From Trinickia sp. Y13 (GTDB taxonomy: Bacteria > Pseudomonadota > Gammaproteobacteria > Burkholderiales > Burkholderiaceae), in the NCBI RefSeq assembly GCF_029522115.1, contig NZ_JAKWFK010000024.1, positions 1 through 55,796 on the forward strand: a stretch of 55,796 nucleotides of DNA, given 5' to 3'. A program made the position numbers and the translations under genes. Numbering within the stretch: position 1 is the first letter of the stretch; each line of letters starts with the position of its first letter. A model generated the notes under the pieces. That model saw only the letters and a program-made list of their open reading frames with translations. It was not told where the DNA came from and ran no database searches. Positions 42,773 through 49,784 of the stretch are shown here, in pieces.

Positions 42773-43039
42773 ATGGACAAATTCCACGCCTTCATGATGC
42801 GGTACACGCTGGGCGTCGGCCGGTTGCTTCAAGCCTATTGCAAGTGGGCGGAAGGACAGGCCAAGAACCAGCTCGATTTGCTTCTGCTGGGCCTCGGCCC
42901 GATCTTCGCCTTGGGCCTTCTGCTGTGGGCGCTGCCGGCGTGGATCGGCAAGCCCATCGCCTTCGTGCTCTCACTGCCAGCGCTCTACATCATCTTCCTG
43001 GTGCTGCGCGCCTACGCGATTCGCGGGGGCCGGCGCTGA
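42773..43039 (+). CDS. trbO: TrbO, small membrane protein
   Basis: An 88-residue protein with two hydrophobic segments (about 34-55 and 60-80) and a basic C-terminus. Synteny with trbO. It overlaps trbP by one base. Not essential in RP4 as I recall. Confidence 0.85.
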   Translation: MDKFHAFMMRYTLGVGRLLQAYCKWAEGQAKNQLDLLLLGLGPIFALGLLLWALPAWIGKPIAFVLSLPALYIIFLVLRAYAIRGGRR

Positions 43040-43737
43040 TGAAGGCCCTGCGGATTCCTGATGGAACCGTCGAAGCGTTGAAGTGGCTCGCACTGGTTCT
43101 CATGACCGGCGATCACGTCAACAAGTACCTGTTCAACGCGACGCTGCCGGTGCTGTTCGAGGCCGGCCGCGTGGCGCTCCCCCTTTTCGTGTTCGTCCTG
43201 GCCTACAACCTGGCCCGGCCGGGCACGCTCGAACGCGGCGTGTACGGCCGCACCATGTCGCGCCTGGCGATGTTCGGCGCGCTGGCCTCCGTGCCCTTCG
43301 TGGCCCTCGGCGGCCTGTACGCCGGTTGGTGGCCGCTCAACGTGATGTTCACGCTGCTGGTCGTCACGGCCACGGCTTACCTGGTCGAACGTGGCGGCAA
43401 GCTGCACCTGGCGGCCGCCGGCGTGGTGTTCCTGGTCGGCGGCAGCTCGGTCGAATATTGGTGGCCGGCCGTGGCTTTCGGCCTGGCGGTGTGGTCGTAC
43501 ACGCGCCGGCCGAGCTGGGCCGCCGCGGCGGTCGCGGTGCTGGCCTGCGCGGCCCTGTGGTTCGTCAATCGCAACCTGTGGGCCTTGGCAGCCCTGCCGG
43601 TGCTCTTCCTGGCCTCGCGGGTGGATGTGCGCGTGCCGCGCCTGCGCTGGGCCTTCTACGCCTATTACCCGCTGCACCTGGCCTCGCTCTGGTTGATCCG
43701 CATCCCCATGAGCAAGGCCGGCTACCTGTTCTTCTGA
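43039..43737 (+). CDS. trbP: TrbP, TraX-family membrane protein
   Basis: A 232-residue polytopic protein of the TraX family (pilin acetylase of F). Conserved KWLALVLMTGDHVNKYLF near the N-terminus, about eight hydrophobic segments, and a C-terminal YAYYPLHLASLWLIR. Possibly modifies pilin or has no role in IncP transfer. Confidence 0.9.
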   Translation: MKALRIPDGTVEALKWLALVLMTGDHVNKYLFNATLPVLFEAGRVALPLFVFVLAYNLARPGTLERGVYGRTMSRLAMFGALASVPFVALGGLYAGWWPLNVMFTLLVVTATAYLVERGGKLHLAAAGVVFLVGGSSVEYWWPAVAFGLAVWSYTRRPSWAAAAVAVLACAALWFVNRNLWALAALPVLFLASRVDVRVPRLRWAFYAYYPLHLASLWLIRIPMSKAGYLFF

Positions 43738-43752
43738 TTGGAGTCCTGCCCC

Positions 43753-44184
43753 ATGCGAAAACCCGTTCTTCTGGCCCTCTCTCTGGCGTTCCTGGTCAGC
43801 GCGCAAAGCGCACTGGCCGCCGGCGACGCCGGCAACTTCGGCACGCCGATCAAGTCCGGCGTATCGGTGTCCTTCCCCGACAGCAGCGCGACATTCCAGC
43901 CGACGCCAGAGGCCCTGGAGCTGCTGGCCGACGCTAGGAATGCGGCGATCATCTACATCAGCGGGCGCACCAGCACACTACGGCCCAGCGCGGCCGATGA
44001 GGCCCTTGCACTACGCCGTGCGCTCTCGGCCAGGTCGTACTTGGTGGCGCGCGGCGTCTCGCCGCTCAAGATCATGGTGAACTTCGCATCGGCCGCCGAT
44101 TTCGTGGCAGACAACTCGACGGCCGAGGGCCGGCGCGAGAACCAGCGCGTGGACATTGAGGTGGTCTACATCCCCACCTACTGA
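43753..44184 (+). CDS. upf30.5: Upf30.5, OmpA-like outer-membrane protein
   Basis: A 143-residue exported protein with signal peptide (ALA-AGD) and an OmpA-C-like peptidoglycan-binding domain (SVSFPDSSATFQPTPEALEL, ARNAAIIYISGRTST, ENQRVDIEVVYIP). Located at the end of the trb operon. Function in the plasmid unknown. Confidence 0.85.
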   Translation: MRKPVLLALSLAFLVSAQSALAAGDAGNFGTPIKSGVSVSFPDSSATFQPTPEALELLADARNAAIIYISGRTSTLRPSAADEALALRRALSARSYLVARGVSPLKIMVNFASAADFVADNSTAEGRRENQRVDIEVVYIPTY

Positions 44185-44186
44185 GC

Positions 44187-44310
44187 GATCCGGCATCGCC
44201 ATTCCTGGCGGTGCTGCAGGACGCTCCAGCAGCTTCGCATCGTCGGCTCTGACGATGCAGGCCCGGCCGGCTTCCCTTGACAGCATCGCCATTTCTGACG
44301 ATGCTGGCCA
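44187..44310. repeat. Hairpin-repeat cluster D (upf30.5-upf31 intergenic)
   Basis: Three units: GCATCGCC-ATTCCT-GGCGGTGC (44193), GCATCGTC-GGCTCT-GACGATGC (44237) and GCATCGCC-ATTTCT-GACGATGC (44283). The first is identical in arms, loop and following CTGCAGGA to the first unit of cluster B. Confidence 0.87.
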
Positions 44311-44338
44311 AGTCCCGATTTACTCCAGGAAGAAGGCC

Positions 44339-45013
44339 ATGAGATACCCCGGCGGCAAGGGCGGTGCCGGCGTCTACCAGACGATCATCAACAACATCCC
44401 GCCTCACGACACGTACATCGAAACGCACCTGGGCGGCGGCAACATCCTGGAGCGCAAGCGGCCCGCTGCCCGCAGCGTCGGCATCGACGTTGATCCCGAG
44501 GTGATCGAGGTCTGGCAGCAGCTCGACGTGCCCGGCCTGGAGCTGCACCACGGCGACGCCGTGGCCTGGCTGGAGTCCCACCAGTTCACCGGCTCCGAGT
44601 TCGTCTACGCCGATCCGCCCTACGTGATGGACAGCCGGCGCGGCGGCAAGCTATACCGCCACGAATACGACGACGCCGACCACGTGCGGCTGCTCGACGT
44701 GCTGGCCGGCTTGCCGTGCGCGGTGATGGTGTCGGGCTACAGCTCAACGATCTATGACAGCTCTCCCTTGGCGTCATGGAGAACCATCGACTTCAACGCG
44801 ATGACGCGCGGCGGCATCGCTATCGAACGGCTGTGGATGAACTACCCCGAGCCGGCCGAGCTGCACGATCTGCGCTACCTCGGCAGCAACTTCCGCGAGC
44901 GCGAGCGCATCAAGCGGAAGAAAGCCCGCTGGCAAGCGAAGCTCGCCAAGCTCGATCCGCTGGAGCGGGCGGCGATCATGGAATGCCTGCGCGAGCTGGA
45001 GGCGGCCGAGTAG
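44339..45013 (+). CDS. upf31: Upf31, DNA adenine methylase
   Basis: A 224-residue D12-class adenine-N6 methyltransferase. SAM-binding motif TYIETHLGGGN (about residues 31-41) and catalytic DPPY in EFVYADPPYVMD. ATG 44339 follows AGGAAGAAGG. The frame is open further upstream but only through hairpin cluster D. Probably protects or marks plasmid DNA. It contains a GACGCCAAGGG motif copy. Confidence 0.92.
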   Translation: MRYPGGKGGAGVYQTIINNIPPHDTYIETHLGGGNILERKRPAARSVGIDVDPEVIEVWQQLDVPGLELHHGDAVAWLESHQFTGSEFVYADPPYVMDSRRGGKLYRHEYDDADHVRLLDVLAGLPCAVMVSGYSSTIYDSSPLASWRTIDFNAMTRGGIAIERLWMNYPEPAELHDLRYLGSNFRERERIKRKKARWQAKLAKLDPLERAAIMECLRELEAAE

Positions 45014-45014
45014 G

Positions 45015-45770
45015 TCACGCCTGCGCCTGGTTGTGCAGCGCCCATACGCGCTTGACCTGGCTTTCACTGCACCCGGCCAGCCTGGCCGTCTCTGGAATGC
45101 TGTGGCCTGCGCTGCGCAGCGCCACGATGCGTTCATGCACCTTTGTGTTGGCCTTGCGGCCGGTGTAGCGGCCGGCGTCCTTCGCCAGCTCGACGCCCTG
45201 CCGCTGCCGCTCGCGGCGATCCTCGTAGTCGTCGCGGGCCATCTGCAACGCCAGCTTCAAAAGCATGTCCTGGATCGACTCCAGCACCACCTTTGCCACG
45301 CCCTTCGCCTCGGCGGCCAGGTCGGATAGATCGACCACGCCAGGGACAGCCAGGCGCGCGCCCTGGGCGCGGATCGAGGCCACGAGGCGTTCGGCCTCGG
45401 GCAGCGGCAGGCGGCTGATGCGGTCGATCTTCTCCGCAACGACGACTTCACCGGGTTGCAGGTCGCCGATCATGCGCAGCAGCTCGGCGCGATCGGCGCG
45501 AGCGCCCGAAGCCTTCTCGCGGTAGATGCCGGCGACGTAGAAGCCGGCGGCCCTGGTGCTCTCCACGATGGCGGCCTGCCTGGTCAAGTCCTGCTCGTCG
45601 GTGCTGACGCGCAAGTAGATGCGCGCGACCTTGAAAGCGACGCCGGCGGCCTGGTGCTCGGTCGGCGTCCGCATGATGCGGTCGGCACCTTCGACCAGGC
45701 CATCGCCGCCGACGCGCAGCGGTGGCGTCTTGGCGAGCGCCTGGCGCGCTGCGCGTGACTGGCGCGGCAT
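45015..45770 (-). CDS. parA: ParA serine resolvase, 3' part remaining open after transposon insertion
   Basis: A serine recombinase that resolves plasmid multimers (not a partition ATPase). The remaining frame is 251 codons from an internal Met (MPRQSRAARQ) and keeps the catalytic serine in ARIYLRVSTDEQ, the arginine-rich core (KIDRISRLPLPEAERL) and the C-terminal helix-turn-helix. Upstream, the same frame continues into the transposon end at 45841. The native start is 3.3 kb away at 49163. It may be expressed weakly from an internal start if a promoter is supplied by the element. Confidence 0.88.
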   Translation of the reverse strand: MPRQSRAARQALAKTPPLRVGGDGLVEGADRIMRTPTEHQAAGVAFKVARIYLRVSTDEQDLTRQAAIVESTRAAGFYVAGIYREKASGARADRAELLRMIGDLQPGEVVVAEKIDRISRLPLPEAERLVASIRAQGARLAVPGVVDLSDLAAEAKGVAKVVLESIQDMLLKLALQMARDDYEDRRERQRQGVELAKDAGRYTGRKANTKVHERIVALRSAGHSIPETARLAGCSESQVKRVWALHNQAQA

Positions 45771-45840
45771 GGCCGCAATCTGTGTTTCCTGGGCGGTGCG
45801 CGGCGTGATGATCGCGCTGCGCTTCGCCTTGGTCTTGCCT

Positions 45841-45867
45841 TGTCATTTTCAGAAGACGTCTGCACCA
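45841..45867 (+). repeat. Left terminal repeat of the Tn402-type element
   Basis: TGTCATTTTCAGAAGACGTC followed by TGCACCA. It differs from the second element's repeat at 49245 by one base. Confidence 0.9.
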
Positions 45868-46024
45868 GTTCATGAGGCTGGCCGCCCCGTGTGCAGCCGA
45901 CTTCTGACCGGGTCGTGTCAGCAGTCCTATGCACGAAACTCCAAGAAGGGCGGAAATTGCGCAGAACTTCCCTGCACGACGTTGCGGAACGGCTTGGCTT
46001 GCGCTATGGTTTCATGCGCAGTAT

Positions 46025-46040
46025 CATGTAACCATACATG
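46025..46040. promoter_or_regulatory. Palindromic operator before mazE
   Basis: CATGTA-ACCA-TACATG, perfect 6-bp arms, 19 bp upstream of the mazE ATG. Likely autoregulatory site of the antitoxin. Confidence 0.65.
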
Positions 46041-46058
46041 CAACCAATGGAGAGCACC

Positions 46059-46274
46059 ATGCCATCAATTCACGAATCAAAGGTAGCCCGACACCGCGAA
46101 CGGATGCGCGCGGCGGGGCTGCGGCCTGTGCAGTTTTGGGTGCCGGACACCCGTTCGCCTGAGTTCACGGCGCAAGTGCGCAAGCAATGCCAAAGCCTGA
46201 AGGGCGACCCAGCAGAAGCAGAGGTTTTGCGCTTCACCGAAGAGGCGGCATCGCACGTTGAGGGCTGGGAGTGA
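46059..46274 (+). CDS. MazE-like antitoxin
   Basis: A 71-residue protein (MPSIHESKVARHRERMRAAG, LRPVQFWVPDTRSPEFTAQV) of the antitoxin MazE-like family found beside PemK toxins. ATG 46059 follows GGAGAG. Its stop overlaps the toxin ATG. Confidence 0.88.
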   Translation: MPSIHESKVARHRERMRAAGLRPVQFWVPDTRSPEFTAQVRKQCQSLKGDPAEAEVLRFTEEAASHVEGWE

Positions 46275-46594
46275 TGCAGCGAGGCGACCTCGTGACGGTT
46301 TCATTGCAGGGTGACTACGGCAAACCACGACCAGCCCTGATCGTTCAATCAGACCTACTAACCGACTTGGAAAGCGTTGTGCTGTGCCCAGTGACAAGCG
46401 ACCTGCGCAATGCCGCGTTTCGCGTCACCGTGGAACCGAATCCAGCTAACGGGCTGCGCGCACTATCGCAAGTTATGGTGGACAAGCTCTCGACGCTACC
46501 GCGCACCAAAATCAGTGAACCGTTTGGCCGCCTCGACGATGAGCGAATGAAAGCAATAGATAGGGCGCTCCTGTTGGTCGTTGGCGTTATTTGA
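46274..46594 (+). CDS. MazF/PemK-family toxin
   Basis: A 106-residue endoribonuclease toxin with the PemK signature (MQRGDLVTVSLQGDYGKPRP, ALIVQSDLL, VMVDKLSTLPRTKI). ATG 46274 overlaps the antitoxin stop; GTG 46271 is an alternative. It should stabilise the element or plasmid. Confidence 0.9.
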   Translation: MQRGDLVTVSLQGDYGKPRPALIVQSDLLTDLESVVLCPVTSDLRNAAFRVTVEPNPANGLRALSQVMVDKLSTLPRTKISEPFGRLDDERMKAIDRALLLVVGVI

Positions 46595-46679
46595 CCCGGT
46601 GCCGGAAAAATCTGGGATTCCGGCTTACTCGGTATCGCGCCGGAATTTTCGGCGGTTCCGGCTTAAGTCGGTTCGCTGT

Positions 46680-46829
46680 TCCATTGCGCCGGGATGGCGG
46701 CACATGCGCCGCCTTGTCCGTCAAACGATCATTAGTCGGCCAAGCCGGTCACTGTCCGGCAATGCGCTTGAATAACGGGTTGTCGGACATTATGATAGGC
46801 GGACGGAAAAACGGACAAAAGGGGCGGTA
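46680..46829. promoter_or_regulatory. Probable res site upstream of the element's resolvase
   Basis: Intergenic DNA with repeated GTCNG/CGGAC half-sites (GTCCGTC 46717, GTCGGACATTATGATAGGCGGAC 46781-46803 in outline, ACGGACAAAA 46813). Layout fits a serine resolvase res with subsites, and the resolvase starts at 46830. Subsites are not precisely mapped. Confidence 0.55.
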
Positions 46830-47393
46830 ATGGCACTCATCGGCTATGCGCGGGTATCGACGGCTGAACAGGACACCGCCTTGCAGACGGATGCACTGCG
46901 CAAGGCGGGCTGCGAGCGCGTCTTTGAGGACACGGCTTCCGGGGCCAAGGCCGACAGGCCCGGCTTGGCCGCCGCGCTGGCCTATCTGCGCGACGGCGAC
47001 GTGCTGGCCGTCTGGCGGCTGGATCGGCTCGGGCGCTCGATGCCACACCTCATCGAGACAATCGGCGCGCTGGAAGCGCGTGGCGTCGGCTTCCGGTCGC
47101 TGACAGAAAGCATTGACACCACCACACCGGGCGGGCGGCTCATCTTCCACGTGTTCGGCGCGCTGGGCCAGTTCGAGCGCGACTTGATCCGTGAGCGCAC
47201 CAAGGCCGGGCTGACCGCTGCCGCCGCTCGCGGGCGCAAGGGCGGGCGCAAGCCGGTTGTCACTGCCGACAAGTTGCAGCGGGCGCAGGAGCATATTGCC
47301 AACGGGCTGAACGTCCGGGAGGCTGCTACACGGCTCAAGGTGAGCAAGACGGCCCTATACGCCGCGCTGCAAGGCGGGAGCGAGCAACCATGA
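46830..47393 (+). CDS. Serine resolvase of the Tn402-type element
   Basis: A 187-residue small serine recombinase. Catalytic Ser10 in GYARVSTAEQD; VWRLDRLGRSMPHLI; FGALGQFERDLIRERT; C-terminal helix-turn-helix LNVREAATRLKVSKTALYAA. It overlaps the downstream small ORF by ATGA. It is more like Tn3-family TnpR than the tniR-like protein at 55024. Intact. Confidence 0.92.
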   Translation: MALIGYARVSTAEQDTALQTDALRKAGCERVFEDTASGAKADRPGLAAALAYLRDGDVLAVWRLDRLGRSMPHLIETIGALEARGVGFRSLTESIDTTTPGGRLIFHVFGALGQFERDLIRERTKAGLTAAAARGRKGGRKPVVTADKLQRAQEHIANGLNVREAATRLKVSKTALYAALQGGSEQP

Positions 47394-47655
47394 GCCGCAA
47401 GCAAAGCAGTGCCTTCGTCACGACCAGAAAGGGCTTTTGCTATCTCACGGTCAAAGTCGGCAGGAGCAATTACAACATCATGCGGATTCGCAATTACACG
47501 CTTGAGCCGCAGGACAAGCGAGACATGCGCCGGTTGTATCCCGACTATCTCTTTGACTGGAAGAAGATCGGCCAGCAGCTTGCCGAAAAGATGACCTTGC
47601 CCCCGGAAAGTGGAGTTCTTGAGCCTTGTTCAAAATACGACCAAGGAGTCAAGAA

Positions 47656-47982
47656 ATGTCAGACAAGCAAGTTCGAGCGCAGTACACGCGGGAATACAAA
47701 TTGGAGGCGGTGCGTCAGGTCAAGGGTGGGCAATCCATTGCTGCCACAGCCAAGGTATTGGGTATCCCCAAGGCCAGCCTGAGCAACTGGGTACGCCGCG
47801 GCGCCAAGGGTGATGTGGGCGGTGTAGGAGACAGACCTGCATCCGTCACGCCTGAGCAAATGGAGCTGGCGCGCCTGCGTGCTGAGGTTGCCAGGCTTCG
47901 AATGGAGCGAGACATCGCAAAAAAAGCCGCGGCGTACTTCGCGCAGGACACGCTGCGAGGTACGCCTGGATTTACCAAATGA
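47656..47982 (+). CDS. IS3-family OrfA
   Basis: A 108-residue helix-turn-helix protein (YTREYKLEAVRQVKGGQSIA, VLGIPKASLSNWVRRG) with a leucine-zipper-like end (LARLRAEVARLRMERDIAKK). A run of seven A (47919-47925) near the end offers a -1 frameshift into the OrfB frame. The start at 47656 follows AAGGAG. Confidence 0.92.
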   Translation: MSDKQVRAQYTREYKLEAVRQVKGGQSIAATAKVLGIPKASLSNWVRRGAKGDVGGVGDRPASVTPEQMELARLRAEVARLRMERDIAKKAAAYFAQDTLRGTPGFTK

Positions 47983-48848
47983 GAAACCAGTATCCAGTGA
48001 GCATCTCCTGCGAAGTGCTGGAGGTCAGCGCCAGTGGCTATTTTGTCTGGCAGCGCCGCCGTGACGCTGCTCGCCCAGGGCCTGCTGGCCGCCATAGCGA
48101 CGAAGCCTTACTGGCCCACATGCGTGCAATTCACATAGAGGTCAAGCAGGAGTACGGCTGGCCGCGTATGCACAAGGAGCTGCTTGCACGCGGGATTCGT
48201 GTCGGTAAAGAGCGGGTACGTCACCTGATGCAGCAGCACGGCATCAAAGCCAAGACCAAGCGCAAATTCGTGGTGACCACGGATAGCCGGCACAGTCTGC
48301 CGGTGGCGCCCGACCTCGTGCAGCGGCGCTTCAATCCCGAGGCGCCCAACCGGTTGTGGAGTGGCGACATCACCTACATCGCTACCGACGAGGGGTGGTT
48401 GTACCTGGCGGGCGTCATTGATTTGTTCAGCCGTCAGGTGGTGGGCTGGAGCATGCAAGCCCATATGCAAGCCAGTCTAGTCAAGGATGCGCTCACCATG
48501 GCGTGGTTCCGGCGCCGCCCTGAGGCTGGCCTCATCTTCCACAGCGACCGTGGCAGTCAATATTGCAGCCACGAATTCCAGGACACGCTACGTGTCTGGG
48601 AGATGCGCTCATCGATGAGCAGGAAGGGTAACTGCTGGGACAATGCACCGACCGAAAGCTTCTGGGGCAGATTGAAAACGGCCAGCCTGTACGGCAGGAA
48701 GTTCGCTACCCGGCGTGAGGCCATGGACGCGGTGCTGGACTGGATGGCTTTCTACAATCACCGACGATTGCATTCGACGCTGGGATACCTCAGCCCGATG
48801 CAATATGAGCAACGCTGGTACGAGGCACAGCGTAAAAAGGCCGCGTAA
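47979..48848 (+). CDS. IS3-family OrfB transposase (DDE)
   Basis: A 289-residue integrase-core transposase. DDE residues in LWSGDITYI, LIFHSDRGSQYCS and WDNAPTESFWGRLK. The frame upstream of ATG 47979 is open back through ARYAWIYQ to the A7 run, so an OrfAB fusion by -1 frameshift is likely the active transposase. Confidence 0.93.
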   Translation: MRNQYPVSISCEVLEVSASGYFVWQRRRDAARPGPAGRHSDEALLAHMRAIHIEVKQEYGWPRMHKELLARGIRVGKERVRHLMQQHGIKAKTKRKFVVTTDSRHSLPVAPDLVQRRFNPEAPNRLWSGDITYIATDEGWLYLAGVIDLFSRQVVGWSMQAHMQASLVKDALTMAWFRRRPEAGLIFHSDRGSQYCSHEFQDTLRVWEMRSSMSRKGNCWDNAPTESFWGRLKTASLYGRKFATRREAMDAVLDWMAFYNHRRLHSTLGYLSPMQYEQRWYEAQRKKAA

Positions 48849-49107
48849 TCCGTGGGCTAAGAACTCCAGCAAACAGGGGCAAGGTCAAGAGGGAGGTATG
48901 CAGAACCTACCGCTCCAAGCGTCAAGCGCCCCGGAGCACGGAACGTACCTCAGACCCGTTCGTCATGGTGTCGTATGACCCAAGGACGCGCACGGTCTAC
49001 GCATCCGACACCTGCGATTCAATGGCATTGCTTGACGCTGTTCTGCACATGGAACGCTCCCGCAAAAAATAGCCCCGACAGGCCGTGCAGCCGACTCCTG
49101 ACATTCC

Positions 49108-49132
49108 GTGCAGTCGCCTTCTGAAAATGACA
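49108..49132 (-). repeat. Right terminal repeat of the Tn402-type element
   Basis: On the minus strand reads TGTCATTTTCAGAAGGCGAC then TGCAC. TGCCT target duplication follows at 49133-49137. Confidence 0.9.
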
Positions 49133-49163
49133 TGCCTGGGAAGTAGCCGTTGCGGCTGGTCAT

Positions 49164-49244
49164 GGGTTCCTCCGGTCATTTTGGGTATACGCAAAGTGTC
49201 CGGTCATGCTACCCCCGGCCAAAAAGGCCGTCATGCGATTTATC
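49164..49244. promoter_or_regulatory. Remnant of the parA res/promoter region
   Basis: The 81 bp upstream of the native parA ATG: ribosome site, GGTCATTTTGGGTATACGC (possible resolvase half-sites), a second GGTCATG copy, and hairpin GGCCAAAAAGGCC. It is cut at 49244 by a second Tn402-type end. A complete three-subsite res is not present here. Confidence 0.6.
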
Positions 49245-49271
49245 TGTCATTTTCAGAAGACGACTGCACCA
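49245..49271 (+). repeat. Terminal repeat of a second Tn402/Tn5053-type transposon
   Basis: TGTCATTTTCAGAAGACGAC then TGCACCA, the outer end facing left, so the element extends rightward beyond 49271. No matching right end occurs before the window stops. Left flank is TTATC; its partner is not in view. Confidence 0.88.
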
Positions 49272-49392
49272 ATTATTAGAAGTCGATAACACTACATCGG
49301 CGAGAGCGAAAACTTCCCGGCTCAGTGCGAGCTAAGTCTGCCTGCGTACCTTCTCCACTGTGCAAATCCCTGCACTCTTCTGGAGAAGCATC

Positions 49393-49728
49393 ATGTACCG
49401 CTACACCAAACTTTCCCTTCTGGCCGTCGCCATCGCTGCAACCGGCGCGGTCGCCTACGCCGCCAATGGCGGTATGGAAAACGACGCCCTGGCAATCAGC
49501 AAGGCCAAGATTCCCCTCACACAGGCGGTCACCGTCGCCGAGCAGCACGCCAATGGCAAGGCGTCACGCGCCGAGTACGAGAACTCGAAGCAAGGCTGGG
49601 TCTACGACGTGGAAGTCGTCAGCGGGGCCAAGGTCTTCGATGTCCGGGTCGATGCCGACAAGGGCACGGTCATCTCGTCTGCCGAGGACAAGGCGGATCA
49701 CGATGATGACCACGACAAGCGGGACTGA
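49393..49728 (+). CDS. PepSY-domain exported protein
   Basis: A 111-residue exported protein: signal peptide (YRYTKLSLLAVAIAATGAVA, cut near AYA-A), one PepSY-type domain (LTQAVTVAEQHANGKASRAE, then WVYDVEVVSGAKVFDVRVDA), and an Asp/His-rich C-terminal tail (ADHDDDHDKRD) that could bind metal. ATG 49393 follows GGAG; the upstream Met at 49360 would spoil the signal peptide. First gene of the passenger module of the second transposon. Confidence 0.88.
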   Translation: MYRYTKLSLLAVAIAATGAVAYAANGGMENDALAISKAKIPLTQAVTVAEQHANGKASRAEYENSKQGWVYDVEVVSGAKVFDVRVDADKGTVISSAEDKADHDDDHDKRD

Positions 49729-49784
49729 CTCCCGACAGTATGGCCGGATCGTTTCCCTCGGAGGCGATCCGGCCCGGAGACCTC

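Larger units (their letters stand above)
47592..48887 (+). mobile_element. IS3-family insertion sequence, 1296 bp
   Basis: Imperfect inverted ends starting TGACCTTGCCCC and sharing GGAGTTCTT further in. A 3-bp target duplication AGA (47589-47591, 48888-48890), two ORFs overlapping by ATGA, and the interrupted host ORF define the limits. It belongs to the IS3 family by OrfB DDE motifs; I do not name the IS. Confidence 0.9.
47390..49072 (+). pseudogene. Small unknown ORF (127 aa) interrupted by IS3-family element
   Basis: Codons run from ATG 47390 to 47591, then, after removal of 47592-48890 (the IS plus one AGA copy), continue in frame to TAG 49070-49072, giving 127 residues (MSRKQSSAFVTTRKGFCYLT ... 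ALLDAVLHMERSRKK). It is translationally coupled to the resolvase. I do not recognise the family. Confidence 0.8.
45841..49132 (+). mobile_element. Non-autonomous Tn402/Tn5053-type element with mazEF and resolvase
   Basis: Bounded by 25-bp Tn402-type repeats TGTCATTTTCAGAAGACG (45841) and its inverse ending 49132, with 5-bp duplications TGCCT at 45836-45840 and 49133-49137. Both ends also carry an inner GTGCAGCCGACTYCTGAC repeat (45891, 49085), like TniA-binding sites. The interior holds mazE, mazF, a resolvase and a small ORF split by an IS3 element; there is no tniA, tniB or tniQ. Without the IS it is about 2.0 kb. It needs a transposase in trans. Confidence 0.9.
45015..49163 (-). pseudogene. 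parA: parA gene split by a Tn402-type element
   Basis: Reading 49163 down to 49138 and then 45840 down to 45015 (deleting the element and one TGCCT copy) gives a continuous 283-codon frame starting MTSRNGYFPGKTKAKRSA. The ATG at 49163 is preceded by a perfect GGAGGA ribosome site. The element inserted after codon 9, in the first 30 bp of the gene. Confidence 0.9.

Noticed and set aside
44156..44338. Upstream extension of the upf31 methylase frame (61 more codons)
   Set aside because: It overlaps upf30.5 and runs only through hairpin cluster D; ATG 44339 with AGGAAGAAGG and the MRYPGGK start fits the D12 methylase family.
45015..45770. parA as a partition ATPase
   Set aside because: No Walker motifs; the sequence is a serine recombinase (YLRVSTDEQ). 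IncP parA is the multimer resolvase, and IncC is the ParA-type ATPase.
48963..49163. 66-codon minus-strand frame starting MTSRNGYFPG
   Set aside because: Only the first ten codons are real (5' end of parA); the rest reads through the Tn402-type terminal repeat.
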